DNA of 64,000 bases, taken from positions 62,001-126,000 of the forward strand of contig JAIXUC010000008.1 in the NCBI GenBank assembly GCA_027483665.1, written 5' to 3'. The notes beneath the pieces were generated by a model, which worked only from the letters and a program-made list of their open reading frames with translations, was not told the DNA's origin and did no database searches. Numbering within the stretch: position 1 is the first letter of the stretch; the number at the start of each line of letters is the position of its first letter. This DNA comes from Comamonadaceae bacterium. GTDB lineage: Bacteria > Pseudomonadota > Gammaproteobacteria > Burkholderiales > Burkholderiaceae_C. This document shows, piece by piece, positions 35,698 through 45,076 of the stretch. A program made the position numbers and the translations under genes.

Positions 35698-36777
35698 TTA
35701 TTGCGCTGGGTCGCGCAGCTCCCAGCGCACGGCGTCGATTTGCTCTAGCAACTCGAGCGCCAGTGGCGTGTCCCACGCCCGGATGTCTTCCTCCAGCTGG
35801 GCCACCGAGGTCACGCCGATGATGGTGCTGGCGACCTGCCATTTGCGATAGCAAAAGGCCAATGCCAGTTGCGTGGGGGTCAGTCCGTGCTCGCGCGCCA
35901 GCGCGTTGTAGCGGCGCGCCGCCACCAGCGCTTCAGGGCGACCCCAGCGCTGCTTACGCACCGATTCGTAGCGCGCAATGCGTGACGCTTGCGGTGCCAA
36001 GGGGCCCTCAATGCCCGAATCGTCGTACTTGCCTGTGAGCAGCCCAAAACCCAACGGCGAGTAAGCGAGCAGCGACACGCCCAGGCGGTGCATGGTCTCG
36101 TCGAGCCCGTTTTCCAGGGTGCGGTTGATCAGGCAATAGGGGTTCTGCACAGTCGCCACCCTGGGCAGGCCGTGCAGCTCGGCCAGGCGCACGAACTCGT
36201 GCACGCCGTACGAAGACTCGTTCGACAAGCCAATGGCGCGCACCTTGCCCGCGCGCACCAGCTCACCGAGCGCTTGAAGCTGCTCGTGGATGCTGGCTGC
36301 TTGCGCCGGTTCTTTGCTGGGGTCGTAATAGACCTGCCCAAAAGCGGGAACATGGCGCGCAGGCCAGTGAATTTGGTAGAGGTCGATGACATCGGTCTGC
36401 AAGCGCCGCAGGCTGCCGTCGCACGCGGCGAGGATTTCGGCACGGGTCAATCCAGAGTTCTCGCCGCGAATCCAGGGCATGCCGCGCGACGGACCTGCCA
36501 CTTTGGTAGCCACCACCATGCGCCGGCGGGCACCTGGCCGGGCAGCCAGCCAACGGCCGATGATGGTTTCCGTGGAACCACAGGTCTCGGCACGGGGCGG
36601 CACCGAATACATCTCGGCGGCGTCTAGGAAGTTCACGCCGCGCTCCAACGCCACATCCAAGATGCGGTGCGCCAAAGGCTCATCAACTTGCTCGCCAAAG
36701 GTCATGGTGCCCAGACAAATGGGCGGTACCTGCAGGTCGCTCTGGCCAAGGCGAATGGTTTTCATGTTCTGGTTCAT
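35698..36777 (-). CDS. NADPH-dependent aldo/keto reductase (Tas-like)
   Basis: A 359-residue TIM-barrel oxidoreductase. It shows the family opening LGTMTFGEQ, the catalytic set DAAEMYS (Asp and Tyr), VVATKV (Lys) and YQIHWP (His), and the cofactor-binding IIGVTSVAQLEEDI near the end. Its closest-looking type is E. coli Tas. Substrate is unknown. It lies 20 bp after the acyl-CoA ligase gene on the same strand. Confidence 0.93.
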   Translation of the reverse strand: MNQNMKTIRLGQSDLQVPPICLGTMTFGEQVDEPLAHRILDVALERGVNFLDAAEMYSVPPRAETCGSTETIIGRWLAARPGARRRMVVATKVAGPSRGMPWIRGENSGLTRAEILAACDGSLRRLQTDVIDLYQIHWPARHVPAFGQVYYDPSKEPAQAASIHEQLQALGELVRAGKVRAIGLSNESSYGVHEFVRLAELHGLPRVATVQNPYCLINRTLENGLDETMHRLGVSLLAYSPLGFGLLTGKYDDSGIEGPLAPQASRIARYESVRKQRWGRPEALVAARRYNALAREHGLTPTQLALAFCYRKWQVASTIIGVTSVAQLEEDIRAWDTPLALELLEQIDAVRWELRDPAQ

Positions 36778-36797
36778 TTCAACAAAAGTAGGGCGGG

Positions 36798-38531
36798 TCA
36801 GCTGGGCGACGCGGGACGCAGCAACGCACGTGCGCGCTCTTCTTCTTGCAGTCGCAACACGCGGCGCTGCACCTTACCCGTGGTGGTCATGGGCAGCGCA
36901 TCGATGAACTCGATGTCCTTGGGGTACTCGTAGGGTGCGAGCCGACCTTTGACGTGCTGCTGCAACTCCTGGACCAAGGCCGCATCGAAGGCACTGCGCT
37001 CGGGGCTCAACGTCGGCCGTCGCTCGGCGTGTCCTGGCGCCAACACCACATAGGCCTTCACCAGCGCACCGCGTTCTGCGTCGGGCTTGGGCACAACCGC
37101 TGCGTTGGCTACCGCCGGGTGTCGCACCAGGCAGTTCTCGACCTCGCTGGGACCGATCCGGTAGCCAGCCGACTTGAAGACATCGTCGGCTCTGCCTTGG
37201 TACCACAGGTAGCCGTCGGCGTCGCGCTGTGCCAAGTCCCCGGTACGGCACCAATCGCCGGTGTACTTGGCGGAGGTCGCGCCCTCGTTGTTCCAGTAGC
37301 CCAAGAAAAAAATGGGATCTGGATGGCCGTGGCGGTCACGCCGGTGTACTGCCACGTCCCCGACGACACCCACCGGGCATTCTTGACCCTGCTCGTCAAT
37401 GACCGACACGCGATGGCCGGGATAGCCCTTGCCCATGCTGCCGGGCTTGGCCGGCCACAGGGGGTGACAGTTGCCAACGATGTAGTTGATTTCGGTCTGA
37501 CCGAACATCTCGTTGACGGTCACGCCCAATTGATCTTGGCAGTAAGAAAACACCGCATCACCCACCGCCTCGCCTGCACTCATGATGGCGCGCAAGGCCA
37601 ACTGGTAGCGCTGGCGCGGTTCGGGCACCGCCTTCATCATGAGTTTGAGCGCCGTGGGAAACAAAAAAGTGTGTGTGACTTGGTGGCGCTGCATCAATTC
37701 AAAAGCCACCTCGGCGCTGAACCGGCCCCGGTAAGCCACGATGGGCCGCCCGAAGTAGAGCGTGGGCAGCAAAGCGTCCATCAGGCCCCCGGTCCAAGCC
37801 CAGTCGGCTGGGGACCACAACACAGCGTCGCTGCTTTGGTTGGTGCGGCCATCAAAACCAAACCAGTTCTGGCTGCATACAAAGCCGGTCAGGTTGCCAA
37901 TGAGCGCGCGGTGAGGAATGAGCGCGCCCTTGGGCGGCCCGGTGGTGCCACTGGTGTAGATCAGGATGGCCGCGTCGTCGGCGCGGGTGTCTGCTGGCCG
38001 CCAGGCGCGGTCTGGTTGTCCTGCCCAAGCGGGCAAAGAGCCGTCCGCGCTGAGCGACAAGACCGATCGCAAGGCCGGGCACTCGGCCTGCACCGCCAAC
38101 ACGGCGGCTTGGGAAGCGTCGTCGGTGATGGCCAGCACCGCGGCGCTGTCGCGCAGGCGCAGCAACAGCGCATCGGGGCCAAACAGCACCGACAGGGGCA
38201 TGGCCACCGCGCCGATCTGCATTACCGCCATGTAGGCCACGGCGGTTTCGAAACGCTGCTGCAAGACGATGGCCACCCGGTCGCCGCGCTGCACGCCGAG
38301 TTGTAGCAAGCCAGCTGACCAAGCGTCTGCATGGGCTTGCAGCTCGGCGTAGGTGTGGTGCGTGGCCTTGCCCTGCGCATCGCAGGCGATCACGGCCACG
38401 CCGTCTTTGGTGCGCGGGTTGGCAGCCCAGCGCCTGCTGCAAACCTCGGCCATGTTGAAGCGCGCTGGCACTTGCCAGCGAAAGGCTTCGCACACGGTTT
38501 CGTGGTGGTCTGTGGTTGGGCGTTCAGGCAA
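36798..38531 (-). CDS. acyl-CoA synthetase, AMP-forming
   Basis: The 577-residue ANL-family ligase activates a carboxylic acid through an acyl-AMP to acyl-CoA. It has the AMP motif YTSGTTGPPKGALIPH, the MFGQTEINYIVGN segment, the hinge YQGRADDVFKSAGYRIGPSE and the C-terminal catalytic Lys in TTTGKVQRR. Acetyl- or medium-chain specificity cannot be told apart. I propose a TTG start at 38531 because AAGGAG lies seven bases before it. The upstream ATG at 38570 would run into the divergent hydrolase gene. Confidence 0.88.
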   Translation of the reverse strand: MPERPTTDHHETVCEAFRWQVPARFNMAEVCSRRWAANPRTKDGVAVIACDAQGKATHHTYAELQAHADAWSAGLLQLGVQRGDRVAIVLQQRFETAVAYMAVMQIGAVAMPLSVLFGPDALLLRLRDSAAVLAITDDASQAAVLAVQAECPALRSVLSLSADGSLPAWAGQPDRAWRPADTRADDAAILIYTSGTTGPPKGALIPHRALIGNLTGFVCSQNWFGFDGRTNQSSDAVLWSPADWAWTGGLMDALLPTLYFGRPIVAYRGRFSAEVAFELMQRHQVTHTFLFPTALKLMMKAVPEPRQRYQLALRAIMSAGEAVGDAVFSYCQDQLGVTVNEMFGQTEINYIVGNCHPLWPAKPGSMGKGYPGHRVSVIDEQGQECPVGVVGDVAVHRRDRHGHPDPIFFLGYWNNEGATSAKYTGDWCRTGDLAQRDADGYLWYQGRADDVFKSAGYRIGPSEVENCLVRHPAVANAAVVPKPDAERGALVKAYVVLAPGHAERRPTLSPERSAFDAALVQELQQHVKGRLAPYEYPKDIEFIDALPMTTTGKVQRRVLRLQEEERARALLRPASPS

Positions 38532-38556
38532 GAAACGTCTCCTTATGATGGTTTGA

Positions 38557-39468
38557 ATGTACCAAGCCAAACACTTAGCGCGCAGTCAATGGGTAGCCCT
38601 GCGCCACCACCGCTATCACCTGCACGTTTGGGGGCAGCCACATGGCATGCAAGTGCCACTGGTGCTGCTGCATGGCTGGATGGATGTCGGCGCATCTTTT
38701 CAGTTCATGGTCGATGCCTTGAGCGCCCGGCGCTTTGTTGTTGCCCCCGACTGGCGCGGCTTTGGCCTGACCGAAGGCCCACCCACCGACGCTTATTGGT
38801 TCCCGGACTACATGGCCGACCTCGACGCGCTGCTGGATGCGCTGCTTCCAGATCAGAAGCCAGGTGCGGTCGATTTGGTGGGCCACAGCATGGGCGGCAA
38901 CGTGGCAATGATGTATGCCGGCGCGCGGCCGGATCGGGTGCGGCGCTTGGTCAACCTGGAGGGTTTTGGTCTGCCAGCGGCCAGCGCAGCACAAGCACCG
39001 CGGCGCTATGCGCGCTGGATGGATGAACTGCGCGCTTTACGCCATGGCGAGCTGGCCCTGCGCAGCCACGACAGTGCACAAGCCATCGCCGAGCGCCTGA
39101 TGAAGACCAACCCCAAACTTCCTTTGGACAAGGCGCAGTGGCTGGCGCAGCACTGGGCCCGCCCAGACGCGGAAGGTCGTTGGCATGTGCTGGGCGCACC
39201 AGCCCACAAAGTCGTCAGCGCCCAGCTCTACCGCGTCGATGAGGCGCTGGCTTCGTACGCCGCCATCAGCGCGCCAACGTTGTCTGTCACAGCAAGCGAA
39301 GACAGCTTGCCGCAGTGGTGGAAGGGCCAATACACCTTGGCCGAGTACCGCGAACGCCTGCGCGCAGTTCCCAACTGCCGCCAAGCCGAGCTGCCCGACT
39401 GCGGCCACATGCTCCACCATGACCAACCGCAGGCCTTGGCACGGCTCGTCGAAGAGTTCCTCGCGTGA
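38557..39468 (+). CDS. alpha/beta hydrolase
   Basis: A 303-residue alpha/beta hydrolase with the oxyanion region LLHGWMDVGASF, the nucleophile elbow GHSMGG near residue 110 and the catalytic His in DCGHMLHHDQP. The sequence resembles esterases or epoxide-hydrolase-like enzymes; substrate is unknown. It is divergent from the acyl-CoA ligase with only 25 bp between starts, so both promoters must overlap coding sequence. Confidence 0.88.
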   Translation: MYQAKHLARSQWVALRHHRYHLHVWGQPHGMQVPLVLLHGWMDVGASFQFMVDALSARRFVVAPDWRGFGLTEGPPTDAYWFPDYMADLDALLDALLPDQKPGAVDLVGHSMGGNVAMMYAGARPDRVRRLVNLEGFGLPAASAAQAPRRYARWMDELRALRHGELALRSHDSAQAIAERLMKTNPKLPLDKAQWLAQHWARPDAEGRWHVLGAPAHKVVSAQLYRVDEALASYAAISAPTLSVTASEDSLPQWWKGQYTLAEYRERLRAVPNCRQAELPDCGHMLHHDQPQALARLVEEFLA

Positions 39469-39513
39469 GAAAATCCGCAGCTTCACACAAACCCCCGCAC
39501 GAGGAAGCACACC

Positions 39514-40618
39514 ATGGACGCAGAACACATCAACCAGATCGGCGCACAACTGGCCGACCTGAGCCAGCGCACGGTGGACCTCCGGGGGTATCTTTGACGT
39601 CGATGCCAAAGCAGAGCGGCTGAGAACGGTCAACGCCTCGCTGGAAGACCCGAGCGTCTGGAACGACCCCAAGCGCGCCCAAGAGCTGGGGCGCGAGAAA
39701 AAAATGCTCGAGGACGTGGTGCTGACGCTGGCGCGCTTGCAGCGTGAGCTGGCCGACAACACCGAGCTCTTTGACATGAGCGCAGCCGACGGCGACGAAG
39801 ACGGGCTGCGCACCATTGAAGCCGAAACCTCCGAGCTGGCCAGCAGCATCGAGACCTTGGAGTTCCGGCGCATGTTCAGCAACCCGGCCGATCCCAGCAA
39901 TTGCTTCATCGACATCCAAGCAGGCGCTGGTGGCACCGAGGCTTGCGACTGGGCCAGCATGTTGCTGCGCCAATACCTCAAGTACTGTGAGCGCAAAGGC
40001 TTCAAGGCCACCGTGGAAGACGAGACACCCGGTGACACGGCGGGCATCAAAAGCGCCACGGTCAAGGTCGAGGGCGACTACGCTTTTGGCCACCTTCGCA
40101 CCGAGACAGGCGTTCACCGCTTGGTACGCAAGAGCCCTTTCGATTCTTCGGGTGGGCGCCACACCAGCTTCGCCTCGCTGTTCGTCTACCCGGAAATCGA
40201 CGACTCCATCGAGATCGACATCAACCCCTCCGATGTACGCACCGACACCTTCCGCGCCAGCGGAGCCGGTGGCCAGCACATCAACAAGACCGACTCTGCC
40301 GTGCGACTGACGCACATTCCCACCGGCATCGTCGTGCAGTGCCAAGACGGGCGCAGCCAACACAGCAACCGAGACGTCGCCTGGAAGCGCCTTCGCAGCA
40401 GGCTCTACGACTTTGAGATGCGCAAGCGCCAAGAAGCGCAACAAAAGCTGGAAGACACCAAGACCGACGTGGGCTGGGGCCACCAAATCCGCAGCTACGT
40501 GCTCGACAACAGCCGCATCAAAGACTTGCGCACTGGCGTGGAAATCTCTGCCACGCAAAAAGTGCTCGACGGCGACCTCGACACGTTCATCCAAGCCTCC
40601 CTCAAGCAAGGCATATGA
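39514..40618 (+). CDS. prfB: peptide chain release factor 2, with programmed +1 frameshift
   Basis: RF2 recognises UGA and UAA stop codons and triggers peptide release. The first 27 codons end at CTT TGA C (in-frame TGA at 39595-39597), after which a +1 shift continues as Asp-Val-Asp-Ala to a stop at 40616, giving 367 residues. The slip site CTTTGAC and the preceding GGGGGTAT element are the classical autoregulatory signal. The tripeptide region SPFDSSGG and the GGQ motif ([14 protein letters not shown]) are intact. GAGGAAG precedes the ATG. The stop overlaps the start of a HAD remnant. Confidence 0.97.
39585..39598 (+). promoter_or_regulatory. prfB recoding signal
   Basis: GGGGGTAT followed by the slip codon CTT and TGAC forms the programmed frameshift site. 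The anti-SD-pairing stretch is CCGGGGG rather than the usual AGGGGG, with the normal three-base distance to the CTT. Low RF2 favours the +1 shift and so more RF2. Confidence 0.93.
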
Positions 40619-40812
40619 AGCTGATTTCTGAACAAGACATCTCAGTCCAAGCCTTCATGTTCGACATGGACGGCACCATGATCGATTCCATGAAACACCA
40701 CGCCCAGAGCCGGGAGGTGTTCGCGCAACACCACGGCTTGGACATCGGCATTGACGAGCTGATGGCCAGAGCAACTCGCCGGGCAGCACGTGCTGGCCCA
40801 TATTCCAACTGA
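40615..40812 (+). pseudogene. truncated HAD-superfamily hydrolase remnant
   Basis: A 65-residue reading frame begins with a proper HAD motif I (AFMFDMDGTMIDSM, two catalytic Asp) and 45 or so residues of cap-domain helix. It then runs into unrelated Arg/Ala-rich sequence and stops. The Rossmann core and motifs II-IV are missing, and pepN starts 39 bp later. Its ATG overlaps the prfB stop, so it is translationally coupled. It looks like the 5' remnant of a HAD phosphatase gene trimmed by deletion; a short functional peptide is less likely. Confidence 0.7.
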
Positions 40813-40850
40813 TGACAAGCTGACTCACGACAACTTTTGGGGAATGATTC

Positions 40851-43580
40851 ATGCACATCCGTGATGGCCAAGCCGCTCCGAGCGCAATCCTGCGCACCGA
40901 CTACGAAGCGCCAGCCTATTGGATCGACACGGTCGATCTGAGCTTTGACCTCGACCCCGCCAAGACGCGTGTTCTCAACCGCATGCGCCTGCGGCGCAAC
41001 CCAGACGTGGCAGCGCAGCCGCTTCGACTCCACGGTGAAGAGCTCAACTTGGCGCGCGTACTGGTCAACGGGCAGGGCACTTCCTTCAAGATGGACGGTG
41101 ACCAGCTGTTGCTGGAGAACCTGCCCACAGGCAGCGAGGCTTTTGAGCTGGAAATCTTCACGACCTGCGCCCCGGCCAAGAACACCAAGCTGATGGGCTT
41201 GTACGTCAGCAACGACTCTTTCTTTACCCAATGCGAAGCCGAAGGCTTCAGACGCATCACCTACTTTCTGGATCGCCCAGACGTGATGGCCAGTTACAGC
41301 GTGACGCTGCGTGCCGACAAGCAGCGCTGCCCGGTGCTCTTGTCCAACGGCAACTTGGTCGACCAAGGAGACCTCGGCGATGGACGGCACTTTGCGCGCT
41401 GGGTAGACCCGCACAAAAAGCCCTGCTACCTGTTTGCCTTGGTGGCTGGGCAGCTGGTGTGCCGAGAGCAACGCATCACCTCGCGCAGCGGCAAAGACCA
41501 TCTGCTGCAGGTCTACGTACGCCCGGGTGATCTCGACAAAACCGAGCACGCCATGAACTCGCTCATGGCCAGCGTCGCTTGGGACGAGGCCCGTTTCGGC
41601 CTGCCGCTGGACCTCGAGCGCTTCATGATCGTGGCCACCTCCGACTTCAACATGGGTGCCATGGAGAACAAGGGGTTGAATATCTTCAACACCAAATACG
41701 TTTTGGCCAGCCAAGCCACGGCCACCGATGCCGACTTTGCGAATATTGAAAGCGTGGTGGGCCACGAGTACTTTCACAACTGGACGGGCAACCGCGTCAC
41801 CTGCCGCGACTGGTTCCAACTCAGCCTGAAAGAGGGCTTGACGGTATTCCGCGATCAAGAGTTCAGCCAAGATTTGGCGGGCTCTGATTCGGCGCGGGCC
41901 GTCAAGCGCATCGAAGATGTGCGCGTGCTGCGCAGTGCGCAGTTTCCGGAAGACGCAGGCCCCATGGCGCACCCGGTTCGGCCCGACCAGTACATCGAGA
42001 TCAACAACTTCTACACCGTCACCATTTACGAAAAAGGCGCTGAGGTGGTGCGCATGATGCAAACGCTGGTGGGCCGAGAAGGCTTTGCGCGCGGCATGGC
42101 TCTGTATTTCCAGCGCCACGACGGACAGGCCGTGACCTGCGACGACTTCGCGCAAGCGATTGCCGACGCGAACCCCGACTCGGCCCTGTCGCGGCGGCTC
42201 GGTGCCTTCAAGCACTGGTACAGCCAGGCCGGCACACCGCGCGTGAAGGTGCGCCCCACCTGGGATGCACAGCAGGGCAGCTACACCCTGCACATCAGTC
42301 AAAGTTGCCCGCCGACATCCGGGCAGACCGATAAGCAGCCTTTCGTCATCCCTTTGAGCCTCGGTTTGTTGTCTGCGGAAGGCAGCGCTTTGCCGGTGAA
42401 CACCACCGCGAGCGCTTTTGTCCACCGCGCCTCGGACGATCAGCAAGGGCGAGCACAAGCGCAGACTTTGCTGGTACTGGACTCGGCAGAAACCTCAGTG
42501 ACGTTCACAGGGCTGGCGTCCGAGCCGGTACCTTCCTTGCTGCGCAGCTTCAGTGCACCCGTGGTACTTGACTTCGACTACAGCGATGCACAGCTTTTCA
42601 CGCTGCTTCGCTACGACAGCGACCCTTTCAACCGCTGGGAGGCAGGACAACGGCTGGCCATGCGCCGCCTGCTGCAGCGAATTCAAGCAGACAGCAGTGC
42701 GGACATTCAGCCCTTGGACGCTGGCTTCATCGACGCGCTGCGCGAGGTGTTGCGCCACCCACAGCTGGATGCAGCCTTCAAAGAATTGGTGCTGACCTTG
42801 CCGTCGCAGAGCTACATCGCAGAGCAGCTGGCGGTGGTAGACCCGCAGGCCATCCACCGGGTGCGCGAGTCGCTGCGTCAGCAGCTCGCTCAGGCCTTGT
42901 GGGACGACTGGGTCTGGGCCTTTGAGACTTACCACGACAGCGGTGCCTACAGCCCCGACGCCACCTCCAGCGGGCGCCGTGCACTCACCGGTCTGGCCTT
43001 GAGCAACCTGTGTCTGGCTGCGGGCGCAAGAGCAGACGCCGTGTGGCCCGGTAAAACCTACCAGCGCTTCAAAGACGCCGGCAACATGACCGACCGTTTT
43101 CAGGCATTGGCGGCCCTGGTTTTAAGTGGGCACGAGCTGGCAGGCCCCGCACTGGCCCGCTTTCACAGCTTGTTCAAACACGAAGCTTTGGTGCTGGACA
43201 AGTGGTTTGCGCTTCAAGCCAGCGCACCAGACCGCAGCGGCCACATCTTGCCGCTGGTGCGCCAACTGATGGCGCACCCCGATTTCCAGCTGCGCAACCC
43301 AAACAGGGCACGCAGCTTGATCTTTAGCTACTGCAGCGGCAACCCGGCAGCCTTTCACCGACCCGACGCCGCGGGGTACGTGTTTTGGAGCGAACGCGTC
43401 ATTGAAATCGACGCATTCAATCCTCAAGTCGCCGCCCGCTTGGCGCGCGCCTTGGACCGCTGGACTCAGTTGGCAGAGCCCTATCGCAGCGCGGCGAGGG
43501 AAGCACTGGCCAGAGTCGCTTCGCGAAGCGAGTTGAGCAACGATGTGCGCGAGGTGGTAACCCGCGCGCTCGCCGACTAA
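40851..43580 (+). CDS. pepN: aminopeptidase N
   Basis: The 909-residue M1 zinc metallopeptidase trims N-terminal residues from peptides in the cytosol. The exopeptidase motif GAMEN (in [11 protein letters not shown]) near residue 268 and the zinc site [20 protein letters not shown] with the downstream Glu are complete. The length and the C-terminal helical domain match the E. coli PepN type. A GGGGAATG stretch precedes the ATG. It lies 28 bp before fbp on the same strand. Confidence 0.97.
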   Translation: MHIRDGQAAPSAILRTDYEAPAYWIDTVDLSFDLDPAKTRVLNRMRLRRNPDVAAQPLRLHGEELNLARVLVNGQGTSFKMDGDQLLLENLPTGSEAFELEIFTTCAPAKNTKLMGLYVSNDSFFTQCEAEGFRRITYFLDRPDVMASYSVTLRADKQRCPVLLSNGNLVDQGDLGDGRHFARWVDPHKKPCYLFALVAGQLVCREQRITSRSGKDHLLQVYVRPGDLDKTEHAMNSLMASVAWDEARFGLPLDLERFMIVATSDFNMGAMENKGLNIFNTKYVLASQATATDADFANIESVVGHEYFHNWTGNRVTCRDWFQLSLKEGLTVFRDQEFSQDLAGSDSARAVKRIEDVRVLRSAQFPEDAGPMAHPVRPDQYIEINNFYTVTIYEKGAEVVRMMQTLVGREGFARGMALYFQRHDGQAVTCDDFAQAIADANPDSALSRRLGAFKHWYSQAGTPRVKVRPTWDAQQGSYTLHISQSCPPTSGQTDKQPFVIPLSLGLLSAEGSALPVNTTASAFVHRASDDQQGRAQAQTLLVLDSAETSVTFTGLASEPVPSLLRSFSAPVVLDFDYSDAQLFTLLRYDSDPFNRWEAGQRLAMRRLLQRIQADSSADIQPLDAGFIDALREVLRHPQLDAAFKELVLTLPSQSYIAEQLAVVDPQAIHRVRESLRQQLAQALWDDWVWAFETYHDSGAYSPDATSSGRRALTGLALSNLCLAAGARADAVWPGKTYQRFKDAGNMTDRFQALAALVLSGHELAGPALARFHSLFKHEALVLDKWFALQASAPDRSGHILPLVRQLMAHPDFQLRNPNRARSLIFSYCSGNPAAFHRPDAAGYVFWSERVIEIDAFNPQVAARLARALDRWTQLAEPYRSAAREALARVASRSELSNDVREVVTRALAD

Positions 43581-43608
43581 GACCAGCAGCGCAACCAGGA
43601 AGTCCGCT

Positions 43609-44616
43609 ATGCCACCCCGCATTTCTCTCACCCGTTATCTGGTCGAGCAGCAACGCCATGACAACCGCATTCCAGCCCAATTGCGGCTGTTGCTGGAAGT
43701 CGTTGCCCGGGCCTGCAAGAGCATCAGCATGGCAGTCAACAAGGGCGCTTTGGGCGGCGTTCTGGGCAGCACGGAGACGGAAAACGTGCAGGGCGAGATT
43801 CAAAAGAAACTCGATGTCATAGCCAACGAAGTGCTGATCGAGGCCAATGAATGGGGCGGCCATTTGGCGGCGATGGCCAGTGAAGAAATGGATGGCATTT
43901 ACGTGGTTCCCAACCGCTATCCGCAGGGCGAATACCTGTTGCTGTTTGACCCTCTGGATGGCTCCAGCAACATCGACGTGAATGTCAGCATCGGCACGAT
44001 CTTCAGCGTGTTGCGCAAACCCGAGGGGCCGTCGGGCGTAACGCTGCAAGACTTTCTCCAGCCTGGTCACCAGCAGGTGGCTGCCGGCTACTGCATCTAT
44101 GGCCCGCAAACCACGCTTGTCCTCACGGTGGGTGCCGGGGTGGTCATGTTCACGCTGGATCGCGAGCAAGGCAGCTTTGTGCTGACCCAGGAGAGCCTCC
44201 AGATTCCGCCCGACACGCGCGAGTTCGCCATCAACATGAGCAACATGAGGCACTGGGCAGCACCCGTGCGCCGTTATGTCGATGAGTGCTTGGCCGGCAG
44301 AGAAGGCCCGCGCGGCAAAGACTTCAACATGCGTTGGATCGCCAGCATGGTGGCCGACGTGCACCGGATCCTCACCCGGGGCGGCATCTTCATGTACCCC
44401 TGGGATAACCGCGAGCCCGACAAGCCCGGCAAGCTCAGGCTGATGTATGAGGCCAACCCGATGGGTTGGATCGTGGAGCAGGCTGGCGGAGCAGCCAGCG
44501 ACGGGCTGGGACGCATCTTGGATATCCATCCTGCGAGCCTGCATCAACGAGTGAGCGTGATGCTGGGCTCGCGTCACGAAGTGGAAAGGCTTGCGGCCTA
44601 TCACACCGCTCTATAA
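43609..44616 (+). CDS. fbp: class I fructose-1,6-bisphosphatase
   Basis: A 335-residue gluconeogenic phosphatase hydrolysing fructose 1,6-bisphosphate. The metal-binding signature [20 protein letters not shown] is near residue 105, and substrate-binding segments ([19 protein letters not shown]-type and the GGIFMYPWD loop) are present. Its stop codon TAA is part of the -10 element proposed for the following tRNA-Thr gene. Confidence 0.97.
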   Translation: MPPRISLTRYLVEQQRHDNRIPAQLRLLLEVVARACKSISMAVNKGALGGVLGSTETENVQGEIQKKLDVIANEVLIEANEWGGHLAAMASEEMDGIYVVPNRYPQGEYLLLFDPLDGSSNIDVNVSIGTIFSVLRKPEGPSGVTLQDFLQPGHQQVAAGYCIYGPQTTLVLTVGAGVVMFTLDREQGSFVLTQESLQIPPDTREFAINMSNMRHWAAPVRRYVDECLAGREGPRGKDFNMRWIASMVADVHRILTRGGIFMYPWDNREPDKPGKLRLMYEANPMGWIVEQAGGAASDGLGRILDIHPASLHQRVSVMLGSRHEVERLAAYHTAL

Positions 44617-44617
44617 T
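44591..44617 (+). promoter_or_regulatory. candidate promoter of tRNA-Thr inside the end of fbp
   Basis: A perfect TATAAT at 44612-44617 follows TTGCGG at 44591-44596 with a 15-bp spacer, shorter than the usual 17. The -10 hexamer contains the fbp stop codon and lies 11 bp before the tRNA. Confidence 0.45.
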
Positions 44618-44628
44618 CCGGGGCTTTT

Positions 44629-44704
44629 GCCGGTGTAGCTCAGTCGGTAGAGCAGCTCATTCGTAATGAGAAGGTCGGGTGTTCGATTCATCTCTCCGGC
44701 ACCA
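44629..44704 (+). tRNA. tRNA-Thr (anticodon CGT)
   Basis: A 76-nt cloverleaf with anticodon loop TTCGTAA (CGT), A-box TAGCTCAGTCGG and an encoded CCA. The acceptor stem GCCGGTG/CTCCGGC has a T-T mismatch at position 6-67, and the T stem GGGTG/CATCT holds two wobble pairs. It otherwise follows E. coli tRNA-Thr(CGT). Confidence 0.93.
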
Positions 44705-44809
44705 ATTTCAACTGGCGCTTTGAAAAAGTCTTTTGGGCTGTTTCGGAGCTCCTCATCTGCGTCCAGCTGACCCCAGCCTGATTTCCAACGTTTACCGCGA
44801 GGCGCCTTC

Positions 44810-45046
44810 ATGGCCAAGTCAGAAGTTAAAACCACCGTCCTTGCCGACGGCCTGCGCTACAAGTCCAAAGAACCCGGCTCGCCGTTCAAGGCGGCGCCGT
44901 CTTTCGGCGGCGCTTCGATGTCCTGTTTTTTGTGCGGTAAGCATCGCTTACGCTCACTGATGGCCACGCGCAAAATCTTGGGCCGAGCCCAAGCGGTTTG
45001 CTCGCCATCGTGCAAGGCGATGGACGAAGCCGCTGCTAGCCGCTAA
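44810..45046 (+). CDS. small zinc-finger-like hypothetical protein
   Basis: A 78-residue basic protein with Cys39, Cys42 and His45 (CFLCGKH) and Cys64 and Cys68 (CSPSC). The spacing could bind one zinc ion as a ribbon or knuckle. I recognise no named family. It lies alone after tRNA-Thr and converges with the CorC-like gene. Confidence 0.7.
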   Translation: MAKSEVKTTVLADGLRYKSKEPGSPFKAAPSFGGASMSCFLCGKHRLRSLMATRKILGRAQAVCSPSCKAMDEAAASR

Positions 45047-45076
45047 AGCCCGCCCATTCAGAGTTTGCGCCTGGCG

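Noticed and set aside
36846-38306. A 486-codon open frame antisense to the acyl-CoA ligase
   Set aside because: Composition-driven shadow; the ligase on the minus strand has all family motifs.
39595-39597. In-frame TGA in prfB taken as a nonsense mutation
   Set aside because: The CTTTGAC slip site with an upstream SD-like element is the known RF2 recoding signal.
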